Origin: an uncultured Alistipes sp.
GTDB taxonomy: Bacteria > Bacteroidota > Bacteroidia > Bacteroidales > Rikenellaceae
Assembly: GCA_900769445.1 (NCBI GenBank)
Contig: CAAGGR010000109.1
Span: forward strand, 3,328 to 67,327
Reading direction: 5' to 3'
Length of the DNA stretch: 64,000 nt
Made by a program: the position numbers and the translations under genes
Notes under the pieces: model-generated
The model's database searches: none
What the model was told of the DNA's origin: nothing
The model's input: the letters and a program-made list of their open reading frames with translations, nothing else
Part shown: one piece after another, positions 18,412 through 27,142 of the stretch
How positions within the stretch are numbered: position 1 is the stretch's first letter
Layout: each line of letters starts with the position of its first letter

Positions 18412-20526
18412 ATGAAAAAAATTCTCTTTTTTATGACATTCGCAACAATCCTTGCAGTTGGCTGTTGCTCAGAGGGTAGCGACAATGCTCCAAAGCCTCT
18501 GGTGATAGACAACGCTCTGACGGTTGAGGAGAAGGAGGCTGGCAAATTCACACCAGAGGTAATGTGGAAGATGAGCCGTATCGGTCAGCAGGTCTTGTCG
18601 CCAGATGGCACACAGCTTATCTACACCACTACTCAGTACAACATGGCTGAGAATCGTGGCATCACACTTCTTTGGTTGCGCGACATGGCTACTGGCGATG
18701 AGCGCGCCCTTACCGACTACAACTCTACAAATACCGCTCCACAGTGGCTCGGCAACAATCGCGTAGCCTTTATGTCTAACCGTTCAGGCTCTATGCAGGT
18801 GTGGGCAATGGATATCAACGGAGAGAATCTATCGCAGCTAACCGATATTGAGGGTGGCATCGAGGGCTTCGGTATCGAGGGCGACCACGCATTCTATGTT
18901 CAGCGCGTTGAGGTTGCGAAGCTCAAGGGTTCAAACAAATACGAGGATATGGATAAGTCGAAGGTGCGCATCTACGACGACCTAATGGTACGCCACTGGG
19001 ACTACTGGGATGATGGCTCATACCTTCACATCTTCGCTGCCGACTATAAGGATGGCAAGATTGCAAATGGTAAGGATATCATCGGTGCAGATAAGGCATA
19101 CGATGCTCCATTGGCTCCATATTTCGACACTGCCGAGATTCGTCTCTCGCCAGATGGCACACAGCTTGCCTATACATGCAAGCCTTTGACAGGCACAGAG
19201 TATGCGCTCTCTACCGATTCTGATATCTTCCTCTACGACTTCACCACAGAGACTACACGCAACCTATCGAAGGAGGCTGCTGCGCAGGGCGTAGATAAGT
19301 TCGTGGGCTATGATAAGTACCCTGTCTTCTCACCAGATGGTAAGAAGATAGCTTTCCGCTCGCAGCGTCGTCCAGGTAATGAGGCTGACCAGCAGCGTCT
19401 TTGGGTCTTCGACCTTGAGAGCAACGAGTGCCGTTACATCACACGCGGTCAGGACTACTGCGTTACTGAGGTAGCATGGGATGGCAACGAGGCTATATAC
19501 TTTGTTCTTCCATGGCGTGGTACTCATCAGGTGGCACATATCGACCTTAACGGTAATATGAAGCACATCACTAAGGGCAACCACGATATCAACACCTTTA
19601 CCTTTGCGGGTGGCAGGATTGTTGCAAACATGAACACAATCTCTAAGGCTGTTGAGCTTTACGATGTAAACCTTGAGTCTGGCGAGCTTACCCAGTTGAC
19701 CGATGTTAACCGCGAGATTTACGACAATATCGACTTCGGCGAGGTTGAGGAGCGTTGGATTACTACTACCGATGGTAAGAAGATGCTTACATGGGTTATC
19801 TACCCACCACACTTCGACCCAACGAAGAAGTACCCTACACTACTATACTGCCAGGGTGGCCCTCAGAGTACTGTATCACAGTTCTGGAGCTACCGTTGGA
19901 ACTTCCAGCTTATGGCTGCAGAGGGCTACATCATCGTAGCACCTAACCGTCGTGGCTGTCCATCATTTGGTCAGGAGTGGACAGACCAGATCTCTGGCGA
20001 CTACTCAGGTCAGAATATCCGCGACTACCTTGCTGCTATCGACGAGGTTTCGAAGGAGCCATTTGTTGACACTGAGCGTCGTGGCTGCGTAGGCGCCTCT
20101 TATGGTGGTTACTCTACATACTACCTCGCAGGTGTTCACGAGGGTCGCTTCAAGGCATTTATCGCACACTGCGGCATCTTCAACTTCGAGTCTATGTATG
20201 GTCATACCGAGGAGTTGTTCTTCGTTACCAACGACTACGGTGGCGCATACTGGGAGAAGGATAACGCTGTTGCACAGCGCTCTTACGCCAACTCTCCACA
20301 CAAGAAGGTTGGCAACTGGGATAGCCCTATTATGATTATCACTGGCGAGAAGGACTACCGCATTCCATATAGCCAGTCGTTGGAGGCATTCACTGCTGCA
20401 CGTGTTCAGGGCATCGATGCTCGCTTGGTATCGTTCGAGAACGAGGCACATCAGGTGTTCCAGCCACAGAACTCGGTTGTATGGAACAGAGAGTTCTTCG
20501 ACTGGTTGAACAAGTATCTCAAATAG
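18412..20526 (+). CDS. S9 family dipeptidyl peptidase, DPP5-like lipoprotein
   Basis: 704 residues. Signal peptide with a lipobox-like LAVGCC, then an eight-bladed beta-propeller (WD40-like PD40 units such as LSPDGTQLIYTT, FSPDGKKIAFRS) and a C-terminal alpha/beta hydrolase domain with catalytic S563 (GASYGGYS), D648 (GEKDYRIPY) and H680 (NEAHQVF). By memory the sequence closely follows the P. gingivalis DPP5 protein, for example YCQGGPQSTVSQFWSYRWN. It would release dipeptides from peptides in the periplasm or on the surface for amino-acid catabolism. The lipid anchor is inferred; the two adjacent Cys make the modified residue uncertain. Confidence 0.93.
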   Translation: MKKILFFMTFATILAVGCCSEGSDNAPKPLVIDNALTVEEKEAGKFTPEVMWKMSRIGQQVLSPDGTQLIYTTTQYNMAENRGITLLWLRDMATGDERALTDYNSTNTAPQWLGNNRVAFMSNRSGSMQVWAMDINGENLSQLTDIEGGIEGFGIEGDHAFYVQRVEVAKLKGSNKYEDMDKSKVRIYDDLMVRHWDYWDDGSYLHIFAADYKDGKIANGKDIIGADKAYDAPLAPYFDTAEIRLSPDGTQLAYTCKPLTGTEYALSTDSDIFLYDFTTETTRNLSKEAAAQGVDKFVGYDKYPVFSPDGKKIAFRSQRRPGNEADQQRLWVFDLESNECRYITRGQDYCVTEVAWDGNEAIYFVLPWRGTHQVAHIDLNGNMKHITKGNHDINTFTFAGGRIVANMNTISKAVELYDVNLESGELTQLTDVNREIYDNIDFGEVEERWITTTDGKKMLTWVIYPPHFDPTKKYPTLLYCQGGPQSTVSQFWSYRWNFQLMAAEGYIIVAPNRRGCPSFGQEWTDQISGDYSGQNIRDYLAAIDEVSKEPFVDTERRGCVGASYGGYSTYYLAGVHEGRFKAFIAHCGIFNFESMYGHTEELFFVTNDYGGAYWEKDNAVAQRSYANSPHKKVGNWDSPIMIITGEKDYRIPYSQSLEAFTAARVQGIDARLVSFENEAHQVFQPQNSVVWNREFFDWLNKYLK

Positions 20527-20577
20527 AGGTGATTATACTTTATTAATTTCACATAACCTATTAAAAACAAAACTATT

Positions 20578-22863
20578 ATGAAAATTAAGAATCTATTTTT
20601 CGCGCTTCTCGCGTTGCCACTCTTCTTCGTGGCTTGCGACGAGAACAAGGATGTGGATCAGGTAAAGGATCCTACCGTACAAGTTGTAGCTGGCACAGCT
20701 ACTGAGAACTCATTGAGTTTCGCAATCACTACTACCGATGCTACTAAGGTTGCATACCTTGTAATCGAGGGTACAGATGTTCCTACTGCTTCTGAGGTGC
20801 TTTCTAATGGTAAGGTTGTTGACGCAAGCAAGAATATTGAGGTTACTGAGGAGGGTCTTAAGGAGTCTACTACTTATGTAATTGTTGCTGCTGTTCAGAA
20901 CAGCAAGGCTACAGCTAAGGACTTTATCACTATGACTACCAAAGCTACTACTAACCCTGGTGGTGGCGAGGAGCCAGGTGGTGGCGAGGAGCCAGGCGGT
21001 GGCGAGGAGCCAGGTGGTGGCGAGGAGCCAGGTGGTGGCGAGGAGCCAAGCAATAACGATTTTACTGCTACCAAGATCACTACATCGTATGAGGTGCTTG
21101 ATGGTCTTCACTACTACTATTTCGTTCTTAGCGACAAGGCTGTAGACGTCGATGGTTGGGGTGTTGCAGGTGGTACATACTATGTATTCGAAGTTATCTC
21201 TAACACAAAGGGTAATGGCGTTATTCCTAACGGCACATATTCACTTGCTGAGACTTACAGCGCCGGTACACTAAATATTGATTGGACATACTTCTACCAG
21301 ATGGACGAGAATGGCGAGATAGTAGATAATATAAAGGTATACAACGAGGCTATCGTAATTATCACAGATGGTAAGATTGAGGCAAACTTGGAGTTCGTGA
21401 ATGGTGATGTTCACCATGTTGTTTACGAGGGCGCTCTTACTGTTGGCGACGGTGGTACTCAGGTTCCTGTAGAGTTCAAGGCTACACACACTGCTGATAA
21501 GTGGTACTGGGGTGGCGATTCAAGCTATGGCAATAAGTATATGGTATCTGGCGAGGGCTTCTCTGTAGATGTACACTTCCCTGCACAGGAGGCTAAAGAG
21601 ACTACACTTACTCCACAGCTATACACTTGGGTAACAACTTCAATGTTTGGCACTACAGACTTGACAGCAGAAGTTCCATACCATTTCACAACAAGAACAT
21701 TCACCGTTAACGGTACATCTGTAGCTGTTGACGCTGGTACTGCACTTGTTGAGGCCGAGGCCGATGTTTACCATATCGAGATGACTCTTCAGGGTCGTGA
21801 CGGCTTCACATATATGATTGAGTACAACGGTAAGCTAAACGATAAGGGCGAAGTTGGAGAGACCAACAACAACCTTGTAATTAACACACTTTCAACAGGT
21901 ACTTATAACGATTATTACGAATTCTACACATACAAAGCTGCTGGAGACAACTTCTCTTTGGATCTTTTACTAAACAAGGATAATGGTCAAGCATCACAGA
22001 TCCTTGCAGGTAATTACACTTATGCTTATGAAAAGGCTTTGATGACAAAACCTGGCTTATTCTACATTGACAACTTCTACTTCGATGGTATAAAGTATAA
22101 AGCAAGTACTTCTTCAACATTGTCAATTGCAACTGAGAATACTACTAACGTAGAGCTTACACTTAACATTGCAACTACAGATGGTAGCGAGTTCGTTGTA
22201 ACATACACAGGTCTTGTTGGTGGTAGCGCAGACGAGGGTGGCAACGAGGGTGGCTCTACAGAGCCTACAAAGCTTGCTACTCCATCAGTATTTGGTAATG
22301 TAGAGGGCAACTCTGTTGTTATCAGCTGGCAGGAGATTGAGGGTGCAAAGGACTACACTGTAACTTTGGAGGGTGTAGAGACTAAGACCGTAACAAATGC
22401 TTACATCTCATACGCAAACCTTGCTTGGGAGACTACTTACAATGTATCAGTTATAGCAAACTCTTCAAACGAGGCTTTGTATATCACACCTGATGCTGGT
22501 ACTACATCATTCTCTACTGGCGCACAGCCAGAGGATGGTGGCAACGAGGGTGGCAACGAGGGCCCTATTGCAAGCTATGAGGACTGGGTATTTGACGCAA
22601 CTCTTGATAAGGGTTCGTTACTTGTAACTTGTACTGATGGCTCGCATACAATAACATTCACTCTTAGCGAGTTGGCAGGTGCTTCATTCCGAATCAATGA
22701 CGAGGGCTCACTATGCGCTAACAATGTTACTGTAAACGGTGTCCCTGCTGAGAGCGCATCAGGTACATTGACTATTTCAACAAACCTTGGATACAGGGTT
22801 GTACTTGACGCATATATCAATGGCGTACACTACACAGGTACTTCTACAAACCCTGTAGTATAA
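20578..22863 (+). CDS. Large surface lipoprotein with GGGEEP repeat and repeated beta modules
   Basis: 761 residues. Lipobox FFVAC (Cys about 20) followed by DENKDVDQ, an acidic stretch like the Bacteroidota lipoprotein surface-export signal. Then comes a fibronectin-like domain (about 30-118), five GGGEEP units (about 128-157), three copies of a beta-rich module ending in HHVVYEGAL, YMIEYNGKL and FVVTYTGLV, an Fn3-like domain (about 565-645), a GGNEGGNEG spacer and a fourth module at the end. It follows the peptidase by 51 nt without a clear promoter, and a terminator follows it. No enzyme motif; binding or adhesion is a guess. Confidence 0.75.
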   Translation: MKIKNLFFALLALPLFFVACDENKDVDQVKDPTVQVVAGTATENSLSFAITTTDATKVAYLVIEGTDVPTASEVLSNGKVVDASKNIEVTEEGLKESTTYVIVAAVQNSKATAKDFITMTTKATTNPGGGEEPGGGEEPGGGEEPGGGEEPGGGEEPSNNDFTATKITTSYEVLDGLHYYYFVLSDKAVDVDGWGVAGGTYYVFEVISNTKGNGVIPNGTYSLAETYSAGTLNIDWTYFYQMDENGEIVDNIKVYNEAIVIITDGKIEANLEFVNGDVHHVVYEGALTVGDGGTQVPVEFKATHTADKWYWGGDSSYGNKYMVSGEGFSVDVHFPAQEAKETTLTPQLYTWVTTSMFGTTDLTAEVPYHFTTRTFTVNGTSVAVDAGTALVEAEADVYHIEMTLQGRDGFTYMIEYNGKLNDKGEVGETNNNLVINTLSTGTYNDYYEFYTYKAAGDNFSLDLLLNKDNGQASQILAGNYTYAYEKALMTKPGLFYIDNFYFDGIKYKASTSSTLSIATENTTNVELTLNIATTDGSEFVVTYTGLVGGSADEGGNEGGSTEPTKLATPSVFGNVEGNSVVISWQEIEGAKDYTVTLEGVETKTVTNAYISYANLAWETTYNVSVIANSSNEALYITPDAGTTSFSTGAQPEDGGNEGGNEGPIASYEDWVFDATLDKGSLLVTCTDGSHTITFTLSELAGASFRINDEGSLCANNVTVNGVPAESASGTLTISTNLGYRVVLDAYINGVHYTGTSTNPVV
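20959..21048 (+). repeat. Five 18-bp tandem repeats encoding GGGEEP
   Basis: Five head-to-tail 18-nt units (GGTGGTGGCGAGGAGCCA with one synonymous change). Because 18 is divisible by 3, copy changes alter linker length and never the reading frame. Confidence 0.95.
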
Positions 22864-22887
22864 GTATCGCTACAATAGATAGCTTTA

Positions 22888-22922
22888 GAGAGCTGGCATT
22901 TTATTGCCAGCTCTCTTTTTTA
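22888..22922 (+). terminator. Terminator after the GGGEEP lipoprotein
   Basis: Perfect 11-bp stem GAGAGCTGGCA / TGCCAGCTCTC with a 6-nt loop followed by a T tract. Confidence 0.9.
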
Positions 22923-22983
22923 CCCACCAATGCATAGATATGTCAATAAATTAACATATTATCCACTGCACCGATGAATAATA

Positions 22984-23013
22984 TTGTAGTGCTACATATT
23001 TTTTCTACCTTTG
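22984..23013 (+). promoter_or_regulatory. Promoter of the 23.0-kb lipoprotein gene
   Basis: TTG (22984-22986), 19 nt, then TACCTTTG (23006-23013); the ATG is 35 nt further on. Confidence 0.7.
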
Positions 23014-23047
23014 TGCTAAATGAGTAGAGATATTAAAACAATTATTT

Positions 23048-24493
23048 ATGAAAAACACTATTAAACTACTAATGTACGCTGTGATGGCTCTATGCTTTGC
23101 GAGCTGCACACCAGACAACGGAGATGATAGCTCTATTAAGAAGTTCGATTTTAATACAAACGTTCAGGGCAATACCATCCTCGTTACATGGAAGACTGTG
23201 GAGTCAGCAATATACTACAAGATTCAGCTAAACGACCAAGAGGCCATCAAGGTTGAGAGGGAGAAGGGTGCTTACAAATTCGACAAGCTCGACTACGACA
23301 CAACATATACCATTGGCCTTACAGCCTATGATGCCTATGGCGACCCATTTATGTCCGACACTAAGCAGGTAACCATCAAACCTTTAGTAATCTACGCATA
23401 CCGCGAGTGGTCGCACTACGCTGCAGCACAGGCGATCTCCGATAATGGTCTTTGGGTTACTGGTGCTAATGACCATAGTGGTATGATTATCAACCTCGCA
23501 ACAAATGAGATGATAAGCACCGACTACTTCGAGGGATGTGATATCGACAACAACGGCGTGGCTGTAGGCTCATATCACGAGGGTATAGCTGAGGGTGTGG
23601 CTGCCATATGCATCGATGGCGAGATTATCGAGGTCGACCTTAGCAACATCACTTCAAACAACTATATGAGCTGCCTTACAGGCATCACCCCTGATGGCAC
23701 AATGGCCGTGGGTTGGTATCAGAACTATGATGGAGAAGACTCATACTTTGGAAAAATGTATGGATACTATATTCCTTTCTGCTACGACATGATTAACGAG
23801 ACTGCATCAATCCCAGTTTCAATGGATAGCCCTATATACACTGATGGAGGAATGACTCTATATTGCATTGCACCAGATGGCACTATGCTTGGCTTGGATC
23901 AGCAGGCATTCCATATAAACGTGGTTTGGGAGAACGAGTTGACTCCATACACATATCTATTCCTTAAGTACAACGCAGAGACGTTGGCACCAACAAGGGC
24001 AATGGGTCATATAGATAATCGCTTCACTCAAAGCGGCAGATATGTCTTCGGCACATCTCAGGAATACAACGCCAATCTTAATAACACCAATATCGCAAGC
24101 GTATTCGACCGAGAGACCAAGACCCTATATACATACAATAATAACAATATAGCTAAGATTACAGCTATGGCAGACGATGGCACTGTGTTCGGCTATAGCG
24201 AACCAATGGGTAACGCAGGTAATGCATCGGTTGCAACTCTTGACAATGGCAACGACGCAGTATTTGAGTTGTTTGAGGATTGGCTTCTCCTTGAGCATAA
24301 TATTGATATTGCGAAGTACAACCCATCTACCAATACTGACGAGGGCACTGAGACCGATCCAAACACATACTTCTTGGATGGTACATGTGTGGTTGGTGCG
24401 TCGGCAGATAGTCGCACACTGCTCTGCATCACACAGACTATAAACGGCTGGGTAACAAGTGTTATCTGTCTTGATGGGGTACATAAGGAGTAA
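23048..24493 (+). CDS. Lipoprotein with Fn3 domain and propeller-like repeats
   Basis: 481 residues. Lipobox CFASC (Cys 18) followed by TPDNGDDS, again acidic. Residues about 28-110 form a fibronectin type III-like domain (NTILVTWKTVESAIYYKIQL). The rest carries short units of the kind DNNGVAVGSYHEG, PDGTMAVGWYQN and ADDGTVFGYSEP, which recall HAF-type extracellular beta-propeller repeats. It has no BACON domain and so differs from the genes further downstream. It has its own promoter and a terminator. Function unknown. Confidence 0.7.
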   Translation: MKNTIKLLMYAVMALCFASCTPDNGDDSSIKKFDFNTNVQGNTILVTWKTVESAIYYKIQLNDQEAIKVEREKGAYKFDKLDYDTTYTIGLTAYDAYGDPFMSDTKQVTIKPLVIYAYREWSHYAAAQAISDNGLWVTGANDHSGMIINLATNEMISTDYFEGCDIDNNGVAVGSYHEGIAEGVAAICIDGEIIEVDLSNITSNNYMSCLTGITPDGTMAVGWYQNYDGEDSYFGKMYGYYIPFCYDMINETASIPVSMDSPIYTDGGMTLYCIAPDGTMLGLDQQAFHINVVWENELTPYTYLFLKYNAETLAPTRAMGHIDNRFTQSGRYVFGTSQEYNANLNNTNIASVFDRETKTLYTYNNNNIAKITAMADDGTVFGYSEPMGNAGNASVATLDNGNDAVFELFEDWLLLEHNIDIAKYNPSTNTDEGTETDPNTYFLDGTCVVGASADSRTLLCITQTINGWVTSVICLDGVHKE

Positions 24494-24508
24494 TACCTAT
24501 ATATAATA

Positions 24509-24546
24509 AAAGAGTGAATAAAAAGATCTATTTTATTCACTCTTTT
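24509..24546 (+). terminator. Terminator between lipoprotein and glycosyltransferase genes
   Basis: AGAGTGAATAAAA / TTTTATTCACTCT hairpin with a T-rich tail. The tail runs into the next gene's -7 box at 24548, so termination and re-initiation are packed into about 50 nt. Confidence 0.85.
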
Positions 24547-24547
24547 G

Positions 24548-24555
24548 TATCTTTG
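24548..24555 (+). promoter_or_regulatory. -7 box 4 nt before the glycosyltransferase ATG
   Basis: TATCTTTG followed by CGGT and then ATG. In Bacteroidota the start of transcription lies a few nt past this box, so the mRNA should begin at or next to the A of ATG. Confidence 0.7.
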
Positions 24556-24559
24556 CGGT

Positions 24560-25453
24560 ATGATTAATATATCTCTTATTATCGCGACATATAATCGTGC
24601 CGAGCAGCTAATGATTACCCTACGCTCGGTGGCTGCGCAGAGTAAGTCCTCGGCGCAGTGGGAGTGTATTGTGGTGGATAACAACTCTCGCGACAACACA
24701 AAAGAGCGCGTAGAGGAGTTTATTAAGGAGCATCCGAGCCTAAATATAATCTACCACTTCGAGAGCAAGCAGGGGCTATCACACGCCAGAAATGCAGGTA
24801 TTGCACGTGCTAAGGGAGAGATTATCGCCTTTATCGACGACGACGAGCGCATAGTTCCCGACTTTATCAGCGCATATATAAACCTCTTTGAAAACTACCC
24901 TGCCGCGATGGCTGCAGGAGGCAAGATTATAGCTGAGTACCCCACTGGTAGACCACGCTGGATGTCGCACTACACCGAGCGACCCATAGCCAACCCCATG
25001 GACTTCGGCGATTATGTTCGCCCCTTCCCTAAGGGTCGCATCCCTGGCGGTGGCAATATGGCGATGCGTCGTGAGGTATTTGACAAAATTGGAGTATTCA
25101 ATACATCGTTAGGTCGCACGGGAAAGTCGCTTATCGGTGGCGAGGAGAGCGACCTCTTTGAGCGCATCGCAGAGGCGGGCATGGAGTGCTACTACACCCC
25201 ACGTGCTGTGATGTACCATATCATTCCTACCCAAAAACTCACAGACAGCTACTTCGAGCGTCTATGCTACAACACTGGCGCAAGCCAGCTTACACGCGCA
25301 CAGATACACAATCGCACCTCGCGCCTCTACATTGGCGAGGCGATAAAGTGGTGCGCCACCCTACTACTATGCCTTATCCACCGCCCTGCACAGAGCAAGT
25401 ATCTGCTAAAAATGAGGGCAAACATCTCAAAAGGCATCCTTGGGCGCAAATAA
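24560..25453 (+). CDS. Family 2 glycosyltransferase
   Basis: 297 residues, GT-A fold. N-terminal MINISLIIATYNRAEQLMIT, the VVDNNSRDNT nucleotide-binding loop, the DxD-type metal site FIDDDERIVPDF, and an acceptor-side segment GGGNMAMRREVFDKIG followed by GGEESDLFERI. A hydrophobic stretch near the C-terminus (IKWCATLLLCLIH) may touch the membrane. The start is the ATG at 24560; the -7 box at 24548-24555 excludes the longer frame. It is the only enzyme in the lipoprotein array, and whether it serves those proteins is not known. Acceptor and sugar unknown. Confidence 0.88.
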   Translation: MINISLIIATYNRAEQLMITLRSVAAQSKSSAQWECIVVDNNSRDNTKERVEEFIKEHPSLNIIYHFESKQGLSHARNAGIARAKGEIIAFIDDDERIVPDFISAYINLFENYPAAMAAGGKIIAEYPTGRPRWMSHYTERPIANPMDFGDYVRPFPKGRIPGGGNMAMRREVFDKIGVFNTSLGRTGKSLIGGEESDLFERIAEAGMECYYTPRAVMYHIIPTQKLTDSYFERLCYNTGASQLTRAQIHNRTSRLYIGEAIKWCATLLLCLIHRPAQSKYLLKMRANISKGILGRK

Positions 25454-25487
25454 GACGCAATAAATAACAGCATCCAAAGGCCAAATA

Positions 25488-25519
25488 TTGTTTAGTTTGA
25501 TTTTTTGTTTATATCTTTG
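25488..25519 (+). promoter_or_regulatory. Promoter of the 25.6-kb BACON lipoprotein
   Basis: TTG (25488-25490), 21 nt, TATCTTTG (25512-25519); 37 nt leader to the ATG. Confidence 0.7.
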
Positions 25520-25556
25520 TACTATAAGAAAGCAAATCATCTAAACATAAACAATT

Positions 25557-26966
25557 ATGAAACTAAGAAATTTATTCTATCTACTTCTTGCATTGCCTTT
25601 GTTCATTGCAGGATGTAACGAAGCAGACCTTAATGACACTGTCGCAGAGGAGCCTACATTGACAATTCTTTCAGACACTGCCCTTGCGTATGACGCAAAT
25701 GGTGGCGATGGCTCTATCGTATACTCGGTTGAGAACCCTGTTGAGGGCGCAAAGGTAACAGCGAACTGCAACGCAAACTGGATTACCAATCTTGTTGCTG
25801 GCGACATCATCACATTTAAGGTTGAGGCAAACACTGGCGATGCTCGTAGCGCCGTGATTGTTGTTATCTACAAGAATAAGTATGCCGAGGTTACTATCAG
25901 CCAGGCTGCAGCAGCCAGCGAGCCTAACAACCCAGACGATGGTGGCAACGATGACAACAGTGGGGATAATACCTCTACTATAACCTTCACCCCACAGTAT
26001 GCAGAGGCTGTGTATTATGGCGACTATTACACTGTAGGCACTGCCGATAATTTCTACTTGGCTCTCTCAGACCTCGGTTTCGATGATAAGGGTTACGAAT
26101 ATGCTGGTGGCACATACTACGCCCTTGATATCTATGCTCCTATCACCTCTGATATGACTATCACCCCAGGCAGATACAATTTCGACATCAACAAAACCAA
26201 CGCCGCAGGAACGGTAGCGCTCAACGAGTACACATGCTACTATAAGATGAATGCAACAGGCAATGGATATGACACTGAGGATTACCCTGATAGCGGTTAT
26301 ATCACATTTGCTGAGGATGGTTCCATCTATGCTGAGTTCCATTTTACAAGTGGTGCAACACATAAGATTTCGTATACTGGCGACATCTACGTTTACAATG
26401 CAATGGATAGTGGGGATAACGGTGGTGAGGATGGCTCAAACTCTACTCTCACGGACGATTATACTTGCTCGTTCAACAACCACACATTGTATTATACCAA
26501 TTATGGCGACATCTACGAGGTAGGCTTAGACAATTACGTGTTGTACCTTGAACCAGACGACGAAGGCGATTGTGTAATGTTCGATATAGTAACAGGGGAT
26601 AGCGACTTTACAGGCACATACACTATTAACGATACAATGGCTACACACACTGCATATCCTGGCTACATCGAGGAGTACTCTGGCGAGGAGTATATGGTTG
26701 GTTGCTGGTACTACACTGGCGACTTCTATGATTATGCAGCACTTGAGGTTGGCGAGATTGAGATTATTAAGAATAATGACGGTAGCTATACATTGACATT
26801 CATAGCCTGCGATGAGTATGGCAACGACATCGATGGCACCTGGACTGGCAGCGCTGTGGAGTACAATCCATACACAGCAAGCAAGGCTAATAGACTTAGC
26901 AAGAGTTTGGTTGTAGAGCATAAAATTGCATCTAAGGCTCCTAAGAAGGGACTTAAGCTACGATAA
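25557..26966 (+). CDS. BACON-domain lipoprotein with two beta modules
   Basis: 469 residues. Lipobox FIAGC (Cys 19) then NEADLND. One BACON domain (about 35-120) with the hallmark Trp in ANCNANWITNLVAGD and closing strand YAEVTISQAA. After a Asp/Asn/Gly linker come two modules of about 130 residues: the first closes with HKISYTGDIYV, the second with DEYGNDIDGTWTGSAVEYN. The same pair recurs in the 28.9- and 32.7-kb proteins. The first 12 residues (MKLRNLFYLLLA) are identical to those of the next gene. BACON domains are thought to bind glycans or mucin; no enzyme domain is present. Confidence 0.78.
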   Translation: MKLRNLFYLLLALPLFIAGCNEADLNDTVAEEPTLTILSDTALAYDANGGDGSIVYSVENPVEGAKVTANCNANWITNLVAGDIITFKVEANTGDARSAVIVVIYKNKYAEVTISQAAAASEPNNPDDGGNDDNSGDNTSTITFTPQYAEAVYYGDYYTVGTADNFYLALSDLGFDDKGYEYAGGTYYALDIYAPITSDMTITPGRYNFDINKTNAAGTVALNEYTCYYKMNATGNGYDTEDYPDSGYITFAEDGSIYAEFHFTSGATHKISYTGDIYVYNAMDSGDNGGEDGSNSTLTDDYTCSFNNHTLYYTNYGDIYEVGLDNYVLYLEPDDEGDCVMFDIVTGDSDFTGTYTINDTMATHTAYPGYIEEYSGEEYMVGCWYYTGDFYDYAALEVGEIEIIKNNDGSYTLTFIACDEYGNDIDGTWTGSAVEYNPYTASKANRLSKSLVVEHKIASKAPKKGLKLR

Positions 26967-26990
26967 ACGATAATTGCATATCATACAATG

Positions 26991-27019
26991 GAGGGTGTCC
27001 AAACTTTGCGGACACCCTC
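26991..27019 (+). terminator. Terminator, GGGTGTCC family
   Basis: Stem GAGGGTGTCC / GGACACCCTC with a 9-nt loop, then ATTTCGTT. The same arm sequence recurs at 28618 and 48483. Confidence 0.85.
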
Positions 27020-27056
27020 ATTTCGTTCTACCAACTCGCATTTTTTTAGAAATATT

Positions 27057-27087
27057 TTGGATATGCAAAAAAAAATTGATATATTTG
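27057..27087 (+). promoter_or_regulatory. Promoter of the 27.1-kb BACON lipoprotein
   Basis: TTG (27057-27059), 20 nt, TATATTTG (27080-27087); 55-nt leader. Confidence 0.75.
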
Positions 27088-27142
27088 CCTTATAAAATGC
27101 GAAATCTTTAATAATACATAAACCATTAAAACTATAACAATT

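Noticed and set aside
20959..21048. Tandem repeats as a CRISPR array
   Set aside because: Units are directly adjacent, have no unique spacers and encode a protein linker.
20895..21080. Pro-rich open frame (SSPPPG repeats) on the minus strand
   Set aside because: It is the antisense reading of the GGGEEP repeat; no signal or start context of its own.
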